Positions 34,440 to 46,765 are shown, numbered from the stretch's first letter. The stretch: 64,000 nt of DNA from Dendrolimus kikuchii (GCA_019925095.2 CM034392.1:16587387-16651386), one strand, 5' to 3'. Program-made: numbers and translations. Notes: generated by a model from the letters alone, not told the origin.

Positions 34440-35490
34440 CAGAGCGTTCCAGCTTTTGGAAGGCCTTTGGGTCAAAAGCACTAGACTTCAAACAATAAAC
34501 TTTTACATCATCAATTTTTTTCAACTACCTTCAAAAATATAAAAATGAAATTAAACTTTAAAACTAATTTAATAACAAAAAATCCTTTAAAATTAAGAGA
34601 AATGTTTATTTTATTATTATTTATTTAAAACATTCAAAACAATCATGATAGTCCTTATTAACCCAAAGGTCTATTAAAAGGTCTTAAACTTTAATCATAA
34701 CTATATCTCAGATCCATATAAAGTTTTTATGTAAATAGCAAATATAGTATATAAGCAACTATTTTTGGTACGCATATGAACACAAATCGTAAAGATTTCA
34801 TGAATAAATTAGGATTAATTTTCACACTTGAAGATCTTGTTCCAAGTTAAGTCAAGAAAGACAAATTCGTTTTGTTTTTGTTAGCACTGTTGTTTGGTCA
34901 TACACAAGCAAAAACCTCAAACATACACTCAGAGACATCACATTATAAAAAGGTGGTAACTTGAAATTAGTAGCAATGGTTAAAGTTGGCGTACTTAGAA
35001 TAGTAGTACCCTCGGCATTCATTTGACGAAATTGGATTTGGTGCTGGGCTATAATAACTGAATACGGTATTACACCATTTTTTAGAATGTGGCTTAAATC
35101 GATCCTTTGGTAATAATAAGCTACTGGAATTTTTATTTTTATTTTATGAAATCTTTAAGTGCTTTAAAATGGCATTTAAATTTTAAATCTGACAAGCCCG
35201 CGCAAAAACGCTGTCCACGGTCCACCATTTTGATGATGTCACTGTCCTATAAACAAAAATAAACGTTTTATTGTCAACTGTATGTAAAATTAGCATATTT
35301 CGATTTCATACGGAGATAACTATGTATTTTATGCATTCATAGATTTATTATAAGACATAGTAAAATACCGTTTTCAATTTCATTGAAGTACTTTTTTAAG
35401 GACCGTAGGCGCTAGGAGGGTAAAGTAAAATTTTTAAAGTCAGTCTAGGGTTTTCGCCATTCAAACCTTTTTTAAGGACATTGGGCGTTT
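34440..35490 (+). repeat. Unclassified element, copy 2 (just upstream of rotatin)
   Basis: Same element as 15650-16310 in the same orientation but longer: about 330 bp of extra sequence (around 35060-35390) separates the shared GTGCTGGGCT and AAGTACTTTTTTAAGGACC blocks. It begins about 220 bp upstream of the rotatin ATG. Confidence 0.75.
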
Positions 35491-36261
35491 ACTTCAAGAA
35501 CGCGTTGCATAACCTGAGCGTCAGGAAGCTATAGAAAAGCTGCAAAGTGTGATGATGGTCCATTTTTTATTGCAACGGAATGGTGGGTCTTGTATTTCGT
35601 TTCATCCATGTAATAAAATGTTTTTTTTTTCTTCTTTAATGGCTTCCGCGGTTAGCGTTGAGCCAACAACAAATCTTGATCATCTTGATGAACTTATTCA
35701 ACGTATTCAGTATCATCCTACAGGAAACAGGGTTTTTACGTTTAATATAGAATTAAAACGAAGAAACTTTTATGTATAAATACAAAAAAAAACGCGTAGA
35801 AAAAAGGAATTTGGAAAAGGAGAGGTTCAGAGAAGGAACTGGAAAGAATAGTGATAAATATCATATATTTATGTACAAATGAATAATTAAATGAAAATAA
35901 ATAAATAGTTAAGTAAGAAAAAAACAATCTTATATATATTAATAAATCTTTATATCATTATCTACCATAAACATACCTAATAAACGATAAATCAAATGAT
36001 TATTTGATGATAAATGGATTTGGATAGAAGTGGGTAAAGGAATAAGGAGCTGTGTGAGACCTTGGAAGAGCTGTGAGTGATCATATTTTGTACAGTTCAG
36101 GAAAATGTGATTCATATCCTCCACTTCACCACATTCACATAATTCACTGTTAACTATATCAAACTTAGCTAGATGGGCAGATGTACAAACATGACCTATT
36201 CTCATACGAGTCAAGATACATGACACCCTTTTGCCCAACGTCAATTTGGAGAACCAAGGTT

Positions 36262-36983
36262 TCAAAGGAATTTCAAATTCAACTGATTTATAAAATCTAC
36301 CTTTATTATTAGACAGATTAGACCACACCTTACTCCACGAACTACGTAGGTATATTTTAGGTAGGGCTGCGAGGTCATGAGCGTATAATTATAATAAGCT
36401 TTATCGCCACATGCAGTAGCATCATTAGCAAGCCTATCATTTCCTCGTATGCCTGTGTAACCTGGTATCCACGCAAAGATAACAGAATAACCGCTTTGTG
36501 TACATTTTGTAATCAAATTTCGAGTTTCTATAATTAACGGGCTAACAAGTTTAGTTTTAAATAGATATTTACTTAAAGATTGAAGAGCACTCATTGAGTC
36601 CGAAAAGATAACTGTCTTTTTTAATTTTAAAAGAAGAATATATTCTACCGCTATGAACAAACCCAAACATTCCCGGTGAAAACTGAGCATTCAGGAGGTA
36701 ATTTAACCTTTTGAACTATATCATACTGTGAGTGATACGTCCCAACCCCCACCATTCCATCTGTGGAACGTTTGGACGCATCACTAAAGATATGATGCCA
36801 GTTGTCATTAGCGCTGTTAAATTCAGAGTTCAAAACAGAGTTGAAAGCATGACAAGATTCAAAAGTTCTTTTACTTATGCCCAAATTCAGACGAACATGA
36901 GGCTTAACAATCAGAGCTTCATATTCAGATGTGTAGAGAGGAAAACGTTTTGAGTTGTGAATAGGGGCTTCAATAGATAACAA
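36262..36983 (-). pseudogene. LINE RNase H domain, frameshifted
   Basis: First part (36983-36651) has HIFSDASKRS with the first catalytic Asp. Second part (36690-36262) has VIFSDSMSALQSL and FAWIPGYTGIRGNDRLAND with the later Asp residues. Confidence 0.8.
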
Positions 36984-37025
36984 TTTATGAAAACTATTGA
37001 TTAAGCAAGGAGAAGACTTTTGGGA

Positions 37026-38020
37026 TCAATAACTAGATGAGGTAATCTCATCGAAAAGGGATCTCAATTTGGATAATAATTGATGGTTACCAGATTGTAC
37101 GCAGCGGAGTAAATAATTATCTGAGAGAAACTGCCTTCTAAGATGCAGAGGGGGATCAACACATTCCACTTGCATAGAATTAATTGGACTAGTTTTCATT
37201 GCTCCCAAGACAATTCTTAAACATTTAGATTGAATTTTGTTTAATTTATTCAAAGCAGCAGTACTACAGGGTTCTAACAAGAAGGAGCCATAATCGATTA
37301 CACTTCTTATTAAGGCATTGTAGATTAGTCTAAAGAGAAGGGATGAGCACCCCACCATACACCCGTGAGACATTTCAAGATATTGATGTTATTTTCACAC
37401 TTGGCTGCAACATACTCACAATGTGGAATACCAGTTAGCTTAGTATCTAATACAACCCCCAGAAATTTACATTGAGTGTTAACAGGTATAGGAATATTAT
37501 CATAAATAATATTAATTTCAGTAGAAGTACGTTTACGAGAAAAAAGAACTACAGCACTTTTAGGAACAGATAGTTCTAAGCCATTGGCATTAAGCCAGCC
37601 CTTCAGTAACTCAAGAGATATGGTAAGAGAATTACATAACCTAGAAAAAGATTTATCTGAACTATACAGTAGTAGGTCATCTGCATATTGTAAAATGTTA
37701 ACGTAATGATTTAAAGCTATTTCTAAGTCAAATGCGTATATATTATAAAGTATAGGACTTAACACTGAACCTTGAGGTCAACCCTACCAAATACATCTAG
37801 ATAAGTGAGAATCATCTTGCATATTAATTTTAATATATCTCTCTGACAACATTCCAATTATAAAGGAAGTAAGCATTTCTGGAACGTTAAGATAATTTAG
37901 TTTTTTGTGAGGAATAGAAATTATAACATTATCATAGGCACCTTTTATGTCCAGAAAAGCTGAAAGGACAGATTTATTCTTTGAAAAGGCCACTCTAATA
38001 TCAGTGACAAGGATACTCAA
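37026..38020 (-). pseudogene. LINE reverse transcriptase core, in pieces
   Basis: Three minus frames: 38020-37784 (motif A, FLDIKGAYDNV), 37765-37325 (YADDLLLYSS, then NGLELSVPKSAVVLFSRKR) and 37373-37026 (thumb-like, ALIRSVIDYGSFLLEP). Frameshifts separate them. Confidence 0.8.
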
Positions 38021-38993
38021 GCTGTCAGAAGTACTTCTACCTTTTCTGAAGCTAAACTGGCTTTCAGAAAGAAATGCATTGCTTTTTAGAAACCATTCTA
38101 ATCTATTCTTGACTAGATGTTTCTGCTAACTCAGTCAGCACTGAGGACAGGGCAATAGGCCGGTAGAAAGATGCATCAGACAGTGATTTCTTTGTTTTTA
38201 ATATGGGTATAACTATTTGGGGCTTCCATGACTGTGGAATGCAACCAGTAGACATAACGGAATTTATAAGATTTAAAAAATAACTTAAAGTTACATCACG
38301 GCTGTTACAAAAAAAGGAATAGGGAATTCCATCTTGTCCAGGCGAGGAGTCTTTTTAGCTTGTTAAAATGCCTTTCAATTCAGACATGCAGAATGGAGCA
38401 TTTAGTCCTGAGGCGTTATTGGGAACTGAAATAGGGAATGAGCATTGCATTTGCAACTCAGGAACTGAGGAAGGAGCTAAATTGTCAAGAAACTATTCGG
38501 CCAGTTTAGGTGACAAGCTACCTTTAGAAGATGAATTAACACCCATTCTAAATCTTTTAATATTTTGCCAAACAATTGAAGCATTAACATCTGGGCAGAT
38601 ATTAGAACAGAAATTTCTCCGTCCTTCAAACTTCTTCCTTTTTAAAAGTTTACGATTGTCACATACTACTTGGTTATACAGCTCAAAGTTGTCAGATGTC
38701 ATTGAACGTGAATAAACTTTTTCAGCTTCTTTTCATTTTTTAATGGCCTCTGTGCATTCTCTATCCCACCAAGGCGGAGATGGTATTCTACTGGATCCAC
38801 CTCTTTTAATTGAGAATAATGCATCCGCAACCTCAGTCATGAGTTTAGTTAAAGCATCAGAACAAATTGTCTCTTTACCAGGACAGATAGAAGGGGATTA
38901 GAAATTCTATTTTCAACTTCCTGACTAAATATTGACCAGTTATTTGGCAATTTAAATTTCATACGGGGTTTAGGCACAGAACACTAGTACTCT

Positions 38994-39692
38994 CTAACGA
39001 GGTTTCTGAGTTATATTTGGGTGTAACGAAGGAAAAGTAATAGTAATAGGAAAATGATCACTGCCGCATGTAGAAGGGTGAGCAAACCAAGAAAGTATAC
39101 TAGCTAAAGTTGGAGAACATATTGACAAGTCTGGTGCACTGGGCTCTTCATCAGGTCTACTCCATCGTGTTGGAATTCTATCATTTAAGAGGCATGAGTT
39201 AAGTGAATCTAGAAAATTTAACATTTCTTCACCATAAAAAATATTTCTAGATGAACCTCCCCATAGAACTAGAAAAGGCTTTGATAATGATTGTAACATA
39301 TCATTTAGCTCACTATACAAAGATACGGAAGGATGAGGGTTGTATACAGAAACTATACAAATATTATTTACAGTAATAGCAATGGCTTCAATACCATCAC
39401 TCAATGGGGGTAGAGAAAAAAGTTTGTAGGGGACAGAGCTATTGATAAGGATAGCAACACCGCCATGCCTATCAGAAGCTCTATCCCTTCTAACAGTATT
39501 AAAACCTGATATTCTAAAAGAATATGCAGGTACCAACCATGTCTCTGAGAGACAAACTATGGAAGGATTATATTTGTTTACTAAAAAGATAATTTCAGAT
39601 TTTTTGTCAATAGCACTTCTACAATTCCACTGTAGGAGTACTTGATCCGTTATTAGTGTTAAGGGAGACGGTATTTTCAATTTGTTGTGCAA
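38994..39692 (-). pseudogene. LINE apurinic-like endonuclease domain, active site eroded
   Basis: 232 codons of the exonuclease-endonuclease-phosphatase fold: LQWNCRSAIDKK, IVCLSETWL, RHGGVAILI, SVYNPHP and GSDHFPI are recognisable. The usual GDFNSHN-type block reads WGGSSRNIFYG, so the catalytic Asp-Asn pair is lost. Confidence 0.8.
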
Positions 39693-39985
39693 TGTGGGAC
39701 GGTATAGAATTGAAAGGAATTAAATTGGATTTTGATAAAGCTCAATAAGGTATAGAATTAGATCTGTTATGGATTTTTTTCATTTTGTGTATTATCTTTT
39801 TTGAGGGCAGAACCATTCGGGGAAGAAAGAAGAATGTCGTACTACTTTATCAGAGATGCATGTGTAGTGCGATCATACCCAGTTGATAACTTAGGTGGAA
39901 CGCGAGGCTTGAGGAAAAGAGTTTCCTTATATGAGCTGGATGATGGAGAAATAGAGGTTGAAGGTTTAACACTCTCTTCTAAGGA

Positions 39986-41361
39986 CTACTTATGTTGAGA
40001 AGTTCTAAGAACATCAGCAAAAGATCTATTACCAGCTGGATGAAGCTTGGAAGCCTCTAAATAAGAAATACTGTTTTGGGCCATTGACACCTTTATATTC
40101 TTTTGTCTAGAGAATTCAGGACATGCCTTATTAGTAGCAAAATGATATCCAGAACACAGACAGCATGACCCTTCTTCTGGCTCTATTATACAAGAGTCAC
40201 CAGTGTGACCTTGTCCACATTTATAACACCGAGGCTTTGAACGGCATTGGAGTTTATTGTGCCCAAAGCGGCAACAATTGTAACATTGTATTGTTGGATA
40301 AATGTATAAATCAACAGCCAACGGAGTGTAACAAATATATACTCGTTTGGGCAAAATTTGTCCGTCAAAAGTTAAAATCACTGTTTAAGTGTTAGTAAAT
40401 TGAGACGAACCATTAATACACTTTTTACTCCTTATTCGTCTAGTTTTAATAACTTTCCCACACTCTATAGGAACGCAGATATTTTCCAAGATCTCCTGTT
40501 CTGACCAATCCATAGGGACACCTCTTACGACGCCCATTCTTGTTACATTAAATGTTGGAATGTAAGCTCTGAACTTATGGGTAGAGAGACATTAGCTATC
40601 TATAAATGCGTCAGCATCAATATAGGAAGAGAAAGCTGAAAACAATATATTCCTACCGATCCTCTTTAAACTTCCATTTACAATATTTTTAAAATTATTT
40701 TTCTTAAGAAAACTGCCAAACTGTATCGGATAAAGTGTGACAGGATCGGCAGGAGAAGACTCTTCTTTTTGTACATAAACTGCATATGGAGCAAGGTCTG
40801 TAGATACATATTTTCTTGCAACTTGACGTTGGTGGGTAGTAGGTTCGGTGGTAGTGATATTTATTTTATTGCAGGATTTCAGCAGACAGGCAGACGGCCC
40901 ACTTAATGGAAAGCGGTTACCATCGCCTATGGACATTTGCAACACCAAAGGTGCTACAAATGCGCTGCTGCTCTCTTAAGGGTCACTGGAACCTGGTCAC
41001 TAATGCCGGAACACAACTCAAGGTTGTAATGGCGACATGCTTTAGACCAGGGGTGGTAGCCATCCAGTCGGGCAAATGCCCTACCGCCTGGAAAATGATG
41101 GTTGGTGTAGGAAGAGGATCGGGCATAGTTGATAAAATAGGTTGCTTGCTTTCGTCAGAATCAGCACAATTACAACCGCCAAAAATTAAAATGTTTCCCG
41201 TCCTTCTTCTTACGCTTTTTATTGCACTGTTGGCATACTTTACGCAAGGCTCTCATACGTTTCCTATCAGATTTCTGCTGAGCAGAAAGCTGTTGAAAAG
41301 ATCCATCTGTATCCATAGATGATGTATCATCAATAATCACCTCCATTCCCACATGAGGCAC
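39986..41361 (-). pseudogene. LINE ORF1 (gag-like, CCHC knuckles), interrupted
   Basis: The N-terminus near 41361 reads MPHVGMEVIIDDTSSMDTDG. The middle piece (40860-40592) has PYAVYVQKEES and KRIGRNILFSAFSS. The C-terminal piece (40381-39986) has the zinc knuckles. A SINE-like element separates the first two pieces. Confidence 0.7.
40861..41091 (+). repeat. SINE-like dispersed repeat, copy 4, inside LINE ORF1
   Basis: Same family; starts near TTATTTTATTGCAGGATTTC and ends CCTACCGCCTGG. The LINE ORF1 sequence is interrupted here, so this insertion is younger than the LINE. Confidence 0.8.
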
Positions 41362-42009
41362 TCGAAAACGATCCCGGCCTCCGCCGGGGTCGTCAGGGGA
41401 TCAACCCCCATAATAAAAAAGAAAATAACTAACTTACCACTCTAAATCAGCCACTAATATATTAATATATACAATAAATAACGAATAGATAAACTACTTA
41501 AGAAATAACTCCACTGAATCCTCACGAAATCAATTAATTAAATTTTCTCTGAAAAAAAAACACCACCGCCAATTTTGGAAGTTTCCCGCACTTTTCGTAA
41601 TAAAATGTTGAAAATGTTTAAAACCCAAATAAACGTTTTTAATTAAATTACAGAAATGGAAAAAGAGGATGTTGTCTTTAATCTATTGAATAGCTTTTTA
41701 ACCGACTTCAAAAAAAAGAGGATGTCCTCAATTCGTCGGAATCTTTTATTTTTATTTTTTATTTATGTTCACCGATTACTCCGAAATTTATGATCTGATT
41801 TACGTGATTCTTTTTTTGTTCGACGCGGAATAGCTGCCATTTGGTCCCCTAAAAATTTGACATAGTTTGGCCCAGTAGTTTTCATTTTACGAATATTTTT
41901 TTGTTCCCGTTCTTTTCTTTCCGTCCCATTTCTTGGGACCTATATTTTTTAAGGAGCACGGCACCTTTCGTAGGTCTACCCATAGATAGCTAGACACTAA
42001 AAAGTAATA

Positions 42010-43562
42010 AAAAAACTTTGTTTAAAAAAACCGACTTCCAAAACTAAAAAGTATAAAATAACTTATTTCTAAAGCTATTATTATTAATATATATTATCTA
42101 AAACATCTTGAAGTCGGTGCAAAGTAAAACATAAAAATTACTATATTTTGAAAATTACTAAGCACCGACTTTAAGATGTTTTAGATAATATATTAGGTTG
42201 GGGAAAAAGTTCGGTTTTTATATAAAAATTCAAAAGGTTTTTTTATAAAGTTTATTTACATTTGACTAAAGTATGTAGGTGCCATTTTGTTGGATAACTT
42301 TTTGCCGTCTTGTAGGTAGGGACGTGATCCCATTGCTATAAAAATTTTGGGGCTTCTGATCAAAAAACTGCGACAAGTGGTTTTGGCAGTCCTCTCGTGA
42401 TGTTAACCTGACACTGCCTAAGGAATTCTGCAGAGACCGAAACAGGTGAAAATCTGAAGGTGCAAGGTCAGGACTATACGGTGGATGCATTAACACCTCC
42501 CAGCCAAACTCTCGTAATTTTTGCTGAGTGGCAAAACTGTGTGAGGTCTAGCGTTATCATGGTGAAAAACCACACCCCTTCTGTTGATTAATTCCGGCCG
42601 CTTTCTCTCAACTTTTTGCTTTAATCTCATCAGTTGTTCGCAGTACAGTTCAGAATCCATGGTCCTGCCTGGCTGTAACAGCTCATAATGAATAATGCCC
42701 TTCCAATCCCACCACACACACAGCATCACCTTGTTGCGAGTTAACCCGGGTTTCGCCACAGTCTGTGTCCTGTGAAGCCTGACCGGCCTTTGACCACGAT
42801 CTTTTTCGCACGTTCTTGTCGCACGTGATCCACTTTTCATCACCAGTTATCAGCTGCTTCAAAAATGGTTCGGTTTCATTACGTCGTAATAAAGAATCAC
42901 AAATGAGTACACAGTTCATTAGTTTTCTTTCAGTGAGCTCATGAGACACCCAAATATCGAGTTTTTTTGTGTACCCAGCTTTTTCAAATGCGCCAAAACC
43001 ATTTTGTGGTCAATTCCCAGTTCTCCAGCTACATCGTAACTACTAATATGCCGATCTTGCTCCACTTTTTCAAAAATGGCATCAATTTTGTCCGTAACAG
43101 GGTGACCAGAGCGACGTGCATCTTTGATTTCAAAATTTCCGGATTGAAAACGCTTAAACCAAATTTGCGCTACTCTCACAGATACTGCATTAGGTCCATA
43201 AACATCACAAATTTTTTTCGCGGCATGTGTTGCATTTTTATCTTTTTCGTAGTAAAATTTTAAAATGTATCGAATTTCTTCATTAGATTCGCTCATTTTA
43301 ACAATAAGAAAAACAAATGAAAATCACACATTTTCCTAATTTGAATTTGGAATTGTCTTCTTTAAAATTAAAACCTTTTAATGATACCAAAACCAGCCAG
43401 ATACAAATCTTATAGCCAAAGAGATCTTATTACAAGTTCATACATACTATATGCGAAAAGCCTTTTTCCCCAACCTATTATATTAATAATAATAGCTTTA
43501 GAAATAAGTTATTTTATACTTTTTAGTTTTTGAAGTCGGTTTTTTACACGAAGTTTTTTTAT
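42010..43562. mobile_element. Foldback/MITE element carrying a nested mariner
   Basis: Left arm (about 42010-42120) and right arm (42163-42192 continued at 43479-43562) are near-perfect reverse complements once the mariner is removed. Both hold the ACCGACTTC block near the outer end, a TATAAAATAACTTATTTC block, an AGCTATTATTATTAATAT block and the inner TAAAACATCTT with AAGTCGGTGC. The loop is about 42 bp, AT-rich. It encodes nothing. The AAGTCGG-type ends are common in lepidopteran repeats. Confidence 0.85.
42193..43478 (-). mobile_element. Mariner element, full length but broken
   Basis: 1,286 bp with inverted ends TTAGGTTGGGGAAAAAG (left) and ATAGGTTGGGGAAAAAG (right, complement), TA duplication at 42191-42192 and 43479-43480. 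The minus-strand transposase (43296 to 42266) is in four overlapping frames: the start MSESNEEIRYILKF, HTH part IWFKRFQSGNFEIKD, catalytic TGDEKW, HHDNARPH and YSPDLAPSDF. The last two are spaced as in DD34D mariners. At least three frameshifts. Inserted in the right arm of the foldback element. Confidence 0.9.
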
Positions 43563-44254
43563 TTTAAATAAAGAATATTACAAAAAGTACGTTGTTTTAG
43601 GTACTTTTCAAATAAAAGTGGCAATTTCAGGATTTTTGAGCTTAGTGTGGGGATTATATGTTCATAAGTTGGTAACCCTGCGCAGCACACTCTCGCAGTA
43701 TACGTAGTATCCATAGTAGATTGTGCTCGCAGTCAAAGAGCATATATACGTAGTATCCATAGTAGTTTGTGGAGCATATCCATGTCGCTCGCCGTTTAAA
43801 GGCCTGTTTTTAATATTAATTTATTATTATATTCAACTTTCAGAAATATAAATAAGCCGAGCCAGGCCCAGGCTGAAGTTTAATTTTTTTTTATATCTAT
43901 TTTTTTAAGGTACGACTACTACAATATTTCGTTATATTATTTCATACTAATTATTCTTACTATTATTACACGATAAAAATGTACAAATAAATCACCAACA
44001 GTCCTCCACTTTAACATTAATTCACATAGTTTTATGTTAATCGTTTACATTTATCATCCAGTCATAACTCCGTTACTGTAAGAGCGGGTTAACATTAGGC
44101 CGGAACGACAAAGGCGTCTTATGCATATAGGCATAATTATTATTGTGTTTTAGTCTTGTGCTTATTTGGTCATCCAAGTGAGCGCCTGGCTGCGCTTTGA
44201 CCCAGAATCGCATGAGATTAAGGGTACTTGTATGCCTTTTATGTAGCCACTACA

Positions 44255-44670
44255 CCCATTATTTGGGGCAGGAAACAAGTTTTTAGGGTCAACCAATCAA
44301 TCACCAACACCAACAAGTTGTGAATGAATAATGGGAAAAACAAAAATATGTTAGATAAACAAGGTTATGTCACTTTTGTTGATAACAATTTATGATTTGT
44401 GTTTAGGAATATACTTATGCTTAATATATACACACTGAAACTCTTTTTGAGTTTAATTAAGTTTTGAGTTAGTTTATTGATTTTTAAAGGCGAAAATAGT
44501 TGGTTTTTTGGTTATATATTGCAATGAAGGTTAGAAATTGCTTGTGACACTCGCTGACAGCTGCTATTGTATGCTTACTAGGCTTGTGGGTTTTAGTCGA
44601 AAGTCACGACTAATGACCCAAATGTTAAATTAGGTTAGGTTAGACTTAAAGCAAAGCGCAAGATAATTCA
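44255..44670 (+). repeat. Dispersed repeat pair, member 1
   Basis: Shares GAATGAATAATGGGAAAAAC, AACAAGGTTATGTCACTTTT and TTTGTGTTTAGGAATA with 58000-58460, then a TTAGGTTAGGTTAG stretch. Upstream of TTC37, unclassified. Confidence 0.7.
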
Positions 44671-44689
44671 AACCAAGTTATTCCGAAAA

Positions 44690-45000
44690 TGCAATTTATG
44701 GAATTTTATCTGTCTGTCAAGTATCGTGTGAAAACTACTAAACGGATTTAAATGAAACTTGACATAGAGCTAGCTTATATCCCGGAGTGTAACTTAGGTT
44801 ACTTTTGATCCCAATAAATAATGTTGTTTTCATGGGACCAAGGTAGTGAAAAAGGTGTCAAATGCATCTTGTTTTGGAAACTACTGAACATAAATGAAAC
44901 TTGACATGTGCAAACCTATAACCTGAATTAACAGTTAGGGTACATTTTATTGTAATAAATGAAGATGTTTCCCTGGAATAGATGGATTAGCAAAATAGAT
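44690..45000 (+). repeat. Short repeat with two AAATGAAACTTGACAT blocks
   Basis: AAACTACTAAACGGATTTAA, then ATGAAACTTGACATAGAG, recurs 160 bp later as AAACTACTGAACATAAATGA and CTTGACATGTG. Resembles tails of lepidopteran dispersed elements. Non-coding. Confidence 0.5.
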
Positions 45001-45529
45001 GGAGCTGCAATCATGTTTTTTCAGTTCACTAACAAATACCTACATTGTCATAAACAACATGTCATTCCTTGAATTACTTCAAATCAGGTTGGGTTCGACT
45101 CACCTATATGTTTGACTGGGCAGTTGTCTAAACTATATGGACTTATTTTCTTTGTTAATATTTTATGTAAAAGAAATCGAAATAAGTTTTTGTGTAAGTA
45201 AAATAAACCTACTGCCACAGGGCAAACTCAAGTGATAACAATATTATAATGTTACCAGATTCTATTATACTCGCCTTCAACATCAATCATCAATTAACAT
45301 TATTTCTTTCTCAAAAAAAGGTAATTGCCTACTGTCTCTGTAGTTAGCCTTAAAATGTTAAAAGTTAACTACTCCCAAATAGAGACTGTCAAAAGTGTAT
45401 ACTTAACAAACAAAATAAATGTTTGATACAATTTCAACTTTTAAACTGCTTAATAAATTGAATGGAACTAATTTTATTGCATTAGTATATTGAACTCCAC
45501 TTCCTATTATATATATAAATACTAGGATA

Positions 45530-45890
45530 TGCCCTGGACAATGTACAACAGCATTTGAAAAAGAATGAAAGCTGTTGTTTTAGTGAAAATTGTGTCAGAA
45601 TAAGCCAATTTTTATGCACCTGAACAACTTTAAACCACTCCCGGGAAAATTCCTATGGGATTCCTTGAATAAAAAGTAGATTTTAAGTCTAACAATTTGC
45701 TGTCAATCAACAAAAATGACATTGAAATCGCCCAGAAGTTTTTATGTGATGAACAAACAAACAGACTAGATATTTTTAGAAAATTGCAATTGTGTTCTGT
45801 CCATTGTTTATGTACTACAGTTGTTTTTTTCTAAATAGCTTCCATGTACAGTTACAGCATTTTTAGAATTTTATAATACTATGGACATAC
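45530..45890 (+). repeat. CCCGCGGG-type dispersed repeat, copy C
   Basis: More decayed copy: CTCCCGGGAAAATTCCTATG core, the TTGCTGTCAATCAACAAAAA block, and CATTTTTAGAATTTTATAAT at the end. Confidence 0.7.
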
Positions 45891-45949
45891 ATGTAGTACA
45901 TTTAGATCGTAGTCAACAATTCCGACGGACCCGGTTAGAACTAATAGAG

Positions 45950-46150
45950 TGCCACTGAACGAAAAACTAACCGCTCACCCGCTCTAATAGCTCAGCTGTC
46001 CTAACTACTCACTTGCTATAATAGCTCAGTCACTCTTAACCACTTGCCCGCTATAACAGCTTACCTGCTCTATCCGCCCAGCTGCTCTAACCACTCACCA
46101 CACTAACTGATCTAACTCAGCAGCTCTAATCAATCACCCACTCTAATGCT
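45950..46150. repeat. Degenerate tandem array, GCTCTAATAGCTCA units
   Basis: About six units of roughly 33 bp built from CTCACCCGCTCTAATAGCTC and variants. About 1.3 kb upstream of TTC37. Confidence 0.65.
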
Positions 46151-46765
46151 CAGCACCAAGTGTTGCGTGAAGTGGCCGAGTGTACTAATAGACTGATTAA
46201 TGTTTGGAAATATGAAACATTTCTTTAAGTCATGAGCCTACACCAGACTAATGTATTTCAATAAAGCTGCTCACATAAGGTCAATCAGATAAAACTGTCG
46301 GCCAGACACATTTACCAGGCTTCAGCCTTTGCTTTATTTCTGTCTAGATATATTTTTGGTATACTACTTTGTATAGCTTTGTTCACACTTTTCGGCTTAG
46401 AGCGCGAAGCAACACGGCCACCACCCACCCGTCCGCGCGTTTCCCGCTTTCGCCAGTAGTTTCGCTGGCATGTACATAGGGAGGACACTTCTAAAAAATT
46501 TTTGTCTTTTTTTGTTTTGTACTTTTTATCTGCAATCAGTGTTCAACTATAAGCAAATGTGTTAAGCGCATGAAATGTCGGTGCGAGAGTGTCTCCCAAC
46601 AGAAACAACTTCCCATAAGGTCTGTGTTAACTAGTTTCAGGAGTTATCGAGTTTCAAGATAACACACCTTTTTAACCTTGTCTCGCAACTGGTAACTAAC
46701 AGCTGCATTGCTAGCTTGTTAGAGTGTTTAGCTAGTAGCCTTTTTTTATATGTGCTACTGTGGGT

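Larger units (their letters stand above)
35930..41400 (-). mobile_element. I-clade-like LINE remnant: gag, endonuclease, RT, RNase H
   Basis: Minus-strand order fits a two-ORF LINE with RNase H. ORF1 runs from about 41361 to 39986, with three Cys-rich knuckles (CYNCCRFGHNKLQC, CYKCGQGHTGDSC, CCLCSGYHFATNKAC). ORF2 has an endonuclease (39692-38994), RT (about 38130-37026, with FLDIKGAYDNV and LQYADDLLLY), RNase H (about 36983-36262) and a C-terminal LCECGEVEDMNHIFLNC. Frames are broken many times. A SINE-like element sits in ORF1 at about 40861-41091. The arrangement matches I-type rather than jockey-type elements; clade assignment is tentative. Confidence 0.85.

Noticed and set aside
44630..44650. 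TTAGG telomere-like repeat
   Set aside because: Fewer than three units and located at the end of a dispersed repeat, so not telomeric.
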